38,581 bases of DNA from Fidelibacterota bacterium (GTDB lineage Bacteria; Fidelibacterota; Marinisomatia; SCGC-AAA003-L08; JACNLC01), in the NCBI GenBank assembly GCA_013204025.1, contig JABMOW010000149.1, positions 1 to 38,581 on the forward strand, written 5' to 3'. This document shows positions 34,691 to 38,581 of this stretch, one piece after another; position 1 is the first letter of the stretch; each line of letters begins with the position of its first letter. The position numbers and the translations under genes were made by a program. Under the pieces are notes generated by a model that saw nothing but the letters and a program-made list of their open reading frames with translations, ran no database searches and was not told the origin of the DNA.

Positions 34691-35383
34691 ATGTTAACAT
34701 CATCACAGATTAAACCGTTGATCCAGCTTCAAAAATATATCATATCAGTTCTGTTGATTTGCTTCGCATCTCCACTTTTCACACAATCCGCAGTGACTTT
34801 GGGAGCGGATGCAGGTTGTTTCCTATCTCATAAAGACAATAGTTATTCGATCACCTATACTCATAATCTCCATTACACATGGGGACTGACTTCCGGGATT
34901 ATCAGACCGCTCAATGATAGATATAACATCCATTACCAGATCGGGTATTTTCAGGGTTCCTCATATGACTCGCAATCCATTTTGACCGTAAGTGAAAACG
35001 GAAATGTATATCAGGTTGCCGGTTTTGATTTGACGTACCGGATATTCCCTATTGAAGTCTCCTGGATACTTCGGAAAGATCCCGTTGAAAATATCGGTTT
35101 TGGAGTATCGATAGTGTTAAACAACCGGATTATGGAATACGAAAATTTTGTATCAGACACCTATTTTAGAGATCAGCTTTTTTCTATCGGCGTTGGACCT
35201 CATATTGTCTCCCAATGGAAAAAACCGATTTATGGTAAAAAGAATACCTATCTGCTCATGTCATCAAAACTGAAATGGGTGCATTCCATTTACTACAACG
35301 CAACCGACAGGGATCTGAATAATTACAATCAGAATTATTTACATTTATCTTTGACTGTGGGATTGTATTTACCAACGAAGTAA
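34691..35383 (+). CDS. Outer-membrane beta-barrel-like protein
   Basis: 230 residues with a long signal region (YIISVLLICFASPLFTQ at about residues 16-32). The mature part alternates polar and aromatic residues in strands (YSITYTHNLHYTWGLTSGII, YNIHYQIGYFQG, FPIEVSWILRK, LHLSLTVGLYLPTK), typical of an outer-membrane barrel of about eight to ten strands. It is not evidently a paralogue of the other two barrels. Followed by a GNAT gene after 31 bases, perhaps on the same transcript. No binding or enzymatic motif is seen. Confidence 0.78.
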   Translation: MLTSSQIKPLIQLQKYIISVLLICFASPLFTQSAVTLGADAGCFLSHKDNSYSITYTHNLHYTWGLTSGIIRPLNDRYNIHYQIGYFQGSSYDSQSILTVSENGNVYQVAGFDLTYRIFPIEVSWILRKDPVENIGFGVSIVLNNRIMEYENFVSDTYFRDQLFSIGVGPHIVSQWKKPIYGKKNTYLLMSSKLKWVHSIYYNATDRDLNNYNQNYLHLSLTVGLYLPTK

Positions 35384-35414
35384 GAATTGCTTTGTTACTA
35401 AAAGTAAAATATTA

Positions 35415-35825
35415 ATGAATATCCAATACACCTCCAGTTTAAACGACCTTGATCAGAACCAACTCACCGGTTTTTTTGTGGGTTGGCCAAGCCATCCAGA
35501 CACAATCACTCATCTAAAGATTCTGAAAAACAGCTTTGCCGTATGGCTGGCGATAGACGATTCCCGGTGCATCGGGTTCATCAACGCCCTATCTGATGGC
35601 GTTTTTTATGCGTACATTCCCCTCCTTGAAGTGATACCTGACTATCAGGGACATGGCATTGGCACCGAACTGTTGAACCGAATGATTCACACGCTGAAGG
35701 ACATGTATGCCATTGATCTGGTATGTGATGAATCTGTAACCCCCTTCTATAGTAAGCTGGAATTTTCCCGTTGCGTGGGTATGATCAAACGGAATTATCA
35801 CCAGCAAACGGGGATACGAAAATAA
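35415..35825 (+). CDS. GNAT family N-acetyltransferase
   Basis: 136 residues with the acetyl-CoA-binding core of the GNAT fold: strand AVWLAIDDSRCIGFINALSDG, strand YAYIPLLEVIPDYQGHGIGTELLNRMI with the pyrophosphate loop QGHGIG, and a C-terminal strand-helix (AIDLVCDESVTPFYSKLEFSRCVGM) including the usual FYSKLEF. It would transfer acetyl groups to an amine; the substrate cannot be told. The Shine-Dalgarno is weak. Confidence 0.88.
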   Translation: MNIQYTSSLNDLDQNQLTGFFVGWPSHPDTITHLKILKNSFAVWLAIDDSRCIGFINALSDGVFYAYIPLLEVIPDYQGHGIGTELLNRMIHTLKDMYAIDLVCDESVTPFYSKLEFSRCVGMIKRNYHQQTGIRK

Positions 35826-36200
35826 TCATTCTATCTCGAACCAGAAATGTCGAGTGTTTGGGTGGATGAGTCAATGTATGTTCCCTTACCTAAGTCATAC
35901 CTACCTGCTGAAGGCTGGTAGCTCATCCTCCCAGGATAATTATCCTATCTGAATCCTATCTTCTAAATTCCCACATATTTTTTTTGTTGGATATCAAATA
36001 AAATTCGTTATAAAATCCGCTCGATAGGCTGAACTCAATATCCTGTATTCACATTAATATATGGTAATAAATGACTGATCAACTAATTTTCGTTTCCCAT
36101 TCAAAAAAACAAGAAAACATATGGAAATAATGTCCATCCAGCTTTTTACCAAGCCTATCACAAAGAATCATTAACTACTCACAAATATTGAAGAGGTCCA
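35826..36200. other. 375-base intergenic region with diverged repeat copy D
   Basis: The stretch 35922-36050 (CTCATCCTCCCAGGATAATTA onward, then a T-run and GTTGGATATC) loosely follows the 33571-33688 repeat. The rest is AT-rich with no supported ORF or hairpin terminator. It should contain the promoter of the gene at 36201, but no clear -35/-10 pair is seen. Confidence 0.4.
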
Positions 36201-37694
36201 ATGAGTTATATAAATAATATTGTACTGTCTATGATAACAATAACATTGTTTTCTATCAGTTTTACACAATCAATCCATTTTAACTTATCAGATTATAAGC
36301 TCCCAGATTTGAAAAGGAGATCATTACAATTCAACATCGATTTGTCAGCCACATATGATTATTATAAAATACCATATCTCGATGATTATCCTCCGCGAGA
36401 GGGACGATATAAGAAGTATCTTGGTAAAATATTTTTCCAATATGATCACACTGTGAATAATTCTGAATACCAACAACAGTCCGCTTTCCGGTTGGATATT
36501 GACGCAAGATCTTACCCGAACAATCGAACTAACAACAATCTTTATGATAACTCATACTTTTCACCAACACTTAATTATACCAAAATTGACCGTAAATATT
36601 TTGGCAGGAATAATTTTGAAGAAATGAATTTTATTTCCCATTATGTACTTTATTTAAATAATAATTCTGGTCAATCAGTTGAAAATAGACAGAAAATACA
36701 AATATTATCGATATCTATACCAATAAAACGAGGAAGAGGTCGGATCGAACCGGTTCAGGATGCCAGACATGCGGTCTATCTGTTTGAAGAACTTTCAAAT
36801 GTAGGGAGATTGACTTCTGATAAATCAGATGAAGATATCATCGAATTTGCAAAACTGATTTCCAGATTAAAAAATGAACGTTTTTTTGATTCTCGATTAC
36901 GAAAAATCGCAGAAATTGAAGCTGTGGATTCCTTTTTTGTCTCAAAAAATTATGTCATCCAATCTGACGCTAAATACTTTTCCATATTGTCGGATATTTG
37001 GAGTTATGGCAGAAGACCGGTCAGACTGAGTGGTAAAAGAATTTCTGCTACAATTTTGCCCGGATACAATTTACATAACAATCTTCAAAAATCGAATTGG
37101 GAGGATTATTACTCACAAAATATTGAAGAAAAATCTGGCTATATTACAAATACCTTTACTGTTAATGCCGGAATCGAATTCAACTATGAAAAGCCGATAA
37201 ACCTATACTGGCAAAACTCAATAGATATCAGCGGGTACTGCGGAATCATTGACAGTAAGACAAAAGAAGTATCACATTCGAGTGAGATGGAATTTAGAGC
37301 CCCAAATATCCTGATGAGACTTCACCATACCATTGGGTATTACCCGAACACGAGAACATATTTCACAGCGAGTTATGATGTGCAATATGTATCGTTTTTC
37401 AATAATCCGCATCAACCTGACCATATCATGGGATCAAAAGGGAATGCTAAATACGAACATATCGATTTAAATGCATACTATTATATTTCGCCAAAACTCA
37501 CGTTAAGAATGAACGCCTCGTTTTATTATTTACGTCAACACTTTAGTAACGGAGTTTACGTTTACTTCGAGGAGAATCCCTTGAGTACTACCTCACAGAC
37601 CAGTTTATCAGTCAATCCGGTAGGACAGGAATATCCCTTTGATAAAATGACCAATAGTACCATCTCGTTAAATTTGAACTATGATATTTTCTAG
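36201..37694 (+). CDS. Secreted protein, probably outer-membrane beta-barrel
   Basis: 497 residues, signal peptide with IVLSMITITLFSISFTQS, and an AGAGG Shine-Dalgarno. The mature protein has many amphipathic strands rich in Tyr/Phe/Asn (LQFNIDLSATYDYY, LGKIFFQYDHTV, SAFRLDIDARSY, AKYEHIDLNAYYYIS, LRMNASFYYL) and ends ISLNLNYDIF with a terminal aromatic, as in outer-membrane barrels. A helical, charged segment around residues 190-240 (VYLFEELSNVG, IIEFAKLISRLKNERFF) may form a periplasmic or plug-like insert. It is AT-richer than the men genes. No recognised family. Confidence 0.75.
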   Translation: MSYINNIVLSMITITLFSISFTQSIHFNLSDYKLPDLKRRSLQFNIDLSATYDYYKIPYLDDYPPREGRYKKYLGKIFFQYDHTVNNSEYQQQSAFRLDIDARSYPNNRTNNNLYDNSYFSPTLNYTKIDRKYFGRNNFEEMNFISHYVLYLNNNSGQSVENRQKIQILSISIPIKRGRGRIEPVQDARHAVYLFEELSNVGRLTSDKSDEDIIEFAKLISRLKNERFFDSRLRKIAEIEAVDSFFVSKNYVIQSDAKYFSILSDIWSYGRRPVRLSGKRISATILPGYNLHNNLQKSNWEDYYSQNIEEKSGYITNTFTVNAGIEFNYEKPINLYWQNSIDISGYCGIIDSKTKEVSHSSEMEFRAPNILMRLHHTIGYYPNTRTYFTASYDVQYVSFFNNPHQPDHIMGSKGNAKYEHIDLNAYYYISPKLTLRMNASFYYLRQHFSNGVYVYFEENPLSTTSQTSLSVNPVGQEYPFDKMTNSTISLNLNYDIF

Positions 37695-37803
37695 AAATCA
37701 CTCGCAGGAAAATCGCATAAATTGTCTACCAATTATAAATCCTTTAAATATTTATTATCCCAGCGTTTCTGTTAAATTGGTTGAATAGTAACAGGTGTGC
37801 CCA

Positions 37804-38367
37804 ATGAAAAAATATTACCTGATAGTTATATTTCTGGTTTCAAGCCTTTTCAGTCAAACTTATACCAGTTTCTTATCAGTAAATCAATCTGGTGACCGGC
37901 CAAAAGATCTACCCGGTGCTTGGGTTGATGGAAGTATGGGAGTAGGATTATTGGGTATTTCTGGCGGGTTAGATTTAAACTTGAGTCCGGATGGTGATCG
38001 GATATACCGATTCAGTATTTTTGGTGATACAGAATTTGTCATTTTGGGTCAGCAAACAGAAGGTGTCGTCAGCTTTTCATTTATGGAAGGGCATCGAATG
38101 AAAAGAAGGTGGTCCAGATCGGATGCCGGATTTGGTGCAGGATTGGTTTTTGGATATCACAAAGGGGATATCATTGGTGAAAGTCCCAACTGGCCACACT
38201 ATACCACCTATGAGACAGATCGATTTTCAACGGTGGGAATAGTCGGAAGCTATAAAGTAATTTTTAAACCAGTTCCCTTTTTAGGGATTGGCTTTCAAAT
38301 TTACGGATGTCTTAACCCTGAACAGCCCACTGTTGCTGTGCACTTTATGTTACAAGTAGGTGATTGA
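37804..38367 (+). CDS. Outer-membrane beta-barrel-like protein (paralogue of 33727-34278)
   Basis: The start is set at the ATG at 37804 (MKKYYLIVIFLVSSLFSQT); a preceding in-frame ATG at 37795 gives an odd MCP prefix. About 187 residues; AGGTG lies nine bases before the ATG. Strands such as MGVGLLGISGGLDLNL, FGAGLVFGYHKGDIIG, LGIGFQIYGCLNPEQP and VAVHFMLQVGD align with the gene at 33727, so both are members of a local family. A third relative may start at 38526. Confidence 0.82.
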   Translation: MKKYYLIVIFLVSSLFSQTYTSFLSVNQSGDRPKDLPGAWVDGSMGVGLLGISGGLDLNLSPDGDRIYRFSIFGDTEFVILGQQTEGVVSFSFMEGHRMKRRWSRSDAGFGAGLVFGYHKGDIIGESPNWPHYTTYETDRFSTVGIVGSYKVIFKPVPFLGIGFQIYGCLNPEQPTVAVHFMLQVGD

Positions 38368-38413
38368 TTGCCACAATATCTACAAAAAGTGATCTGACAT
38401 GCATCGTCTCTCG

Positions 38414-38531
38414 TCTTCCCAAACTGAATATCTCTTTTACAATCCTGTCTCTCCTACCGCCTTTTTTTGTTGTTTGAACAGCTCTGGTTGATATAATATC
38501 GGTATATGATTCATAGGTACAGAATATGAAA
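38414..38531 (+). repeat. Intergenic repeat with embedded promoter, copy B
   Basis: Second, nearly identical copy of the 33571-33688 element, including TATAAT (38492-38497) and ending in AGAATATGAAA, where the ATG (38526) opens the partial right-edge gene. Thus the element covers a promoter, 5' untranslated region and start codon. Confidence 0.75.
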
Positions 38532-38581
38532 ACAATACATTTTTTCCACAACATCCTCATTGCAGTACTCATCACTTTTAA
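38526..38581 (+). CDS. Start of a secreted protein gene (cut by right edge)
   Basis: From the ATG at 38526 the frame reads MKTIHFFHNILIAVLITF to the window end, a typical signal-peptide start. An AGG sits about eight bases upstream, and the promoter of repeat copy B lies 29-34 bases before it. The rest of the gene is outside the window. Its position suggests a further member of the barrel family, which is inference. Confidence 0.55.
   Translation, partial: MKTIHFFHNILIAVLITF

Noticed and set aside
38345-38575. 76-codon minus-strand ORF at the right edge
   Set aside because: It is the antisense of repeat copy B and its promoter; no coding features.

Overview
The window looks like the chromosome of a Gram-negative bacterium of the FCB superphylum, most likely Candidatus Neomarinimicrobiota (Marinimicrobia/SAR406). 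The pointers are many large secreted proteins ending in dockerin-type calcium repeats, a left-edge protein with a secreted module I associate with that phylum, outer-membrane beta-barrel paralogues and menaquinone synthesis. This placement is inference from gene content; no rRNA or tRNA gene is visible.

Layout. (1) 1-3117: the N-terminal part of a secreted protein leaving the left edge, then a minus-strand set of an ArsR regulator, a DUF302 protein, an FmdB-type zinc ribbon, a PepSY-like membrane protein and a DUF4920 lipoprotein. (2) 3118-5018: trhP (tRNA hydroxylation, U32 family) divergent from rnhA. (3) 5049-8886, minus strand: a cysteine/sulfur-carrier operon in the order cysM - JAMM protease (mec) - tusA - dsrE2 - a three-domain protein joining a CysO-like ubiquitin-fold sulfur carrier, a MoeB/ThiF E1 and a rhodanese. 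In front of cysM are a good promoter, a previously unannotated 26-codon leader ORF with four consecutive Cys codons, and a 14-bp intrinsic terminator: the layout of a cysteine-responsive transcription attenuator. (4) 8920-10394: an OsmC protein and a polyferredoxin membrane protein. (5) 10569-19929, minus strand: three tandem paralogous secreted dockerin proteins of about 1030 residues whose segments have a mosaic relationship. (6) 20258-25854, plus strand: a CsgG/TolB-like secreted protein followed by menB - (shortened 23S-IVS four-helix protein) - menA - menC - menE. (7) 26047-27159: a second cysteine-synthase-like enzyme with a Cys-rich tail. (8) 27409-32705, minus strand: a three-gene operon of secreted proteins that each end in a dockerin followed by a Kunitz/BPTI-like domain with an extra cysteine pair. 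(9) 32706-38581: small membrane proteins, a GNAT acetyltransferase, outer-membrane barrels (two of them paralogues) and a dispersed intergenic element of about 118 bp carrying a promoter.

How the genes fit together. CysM, the JAMM protease and the CysO-like domain form a set equivalent to the mycobacterial CysO-CysM-Mec+ cysteine pathway: the E1 activates the carrier, sulfur arrives through rhodanese/TusA/DsrE2, CysM moves it to the acceptor amino acid and the JAMM enzyme releases cysteine. The leader peptide would switch the operon on when Cys-tRNA is scarce. The men genes supply four steps of menaquinone synthesis; menF, menD and menH are not in the window. The dockerin and Kunitz proteins form two secreted gene families expanding by local duplication and module exchange.
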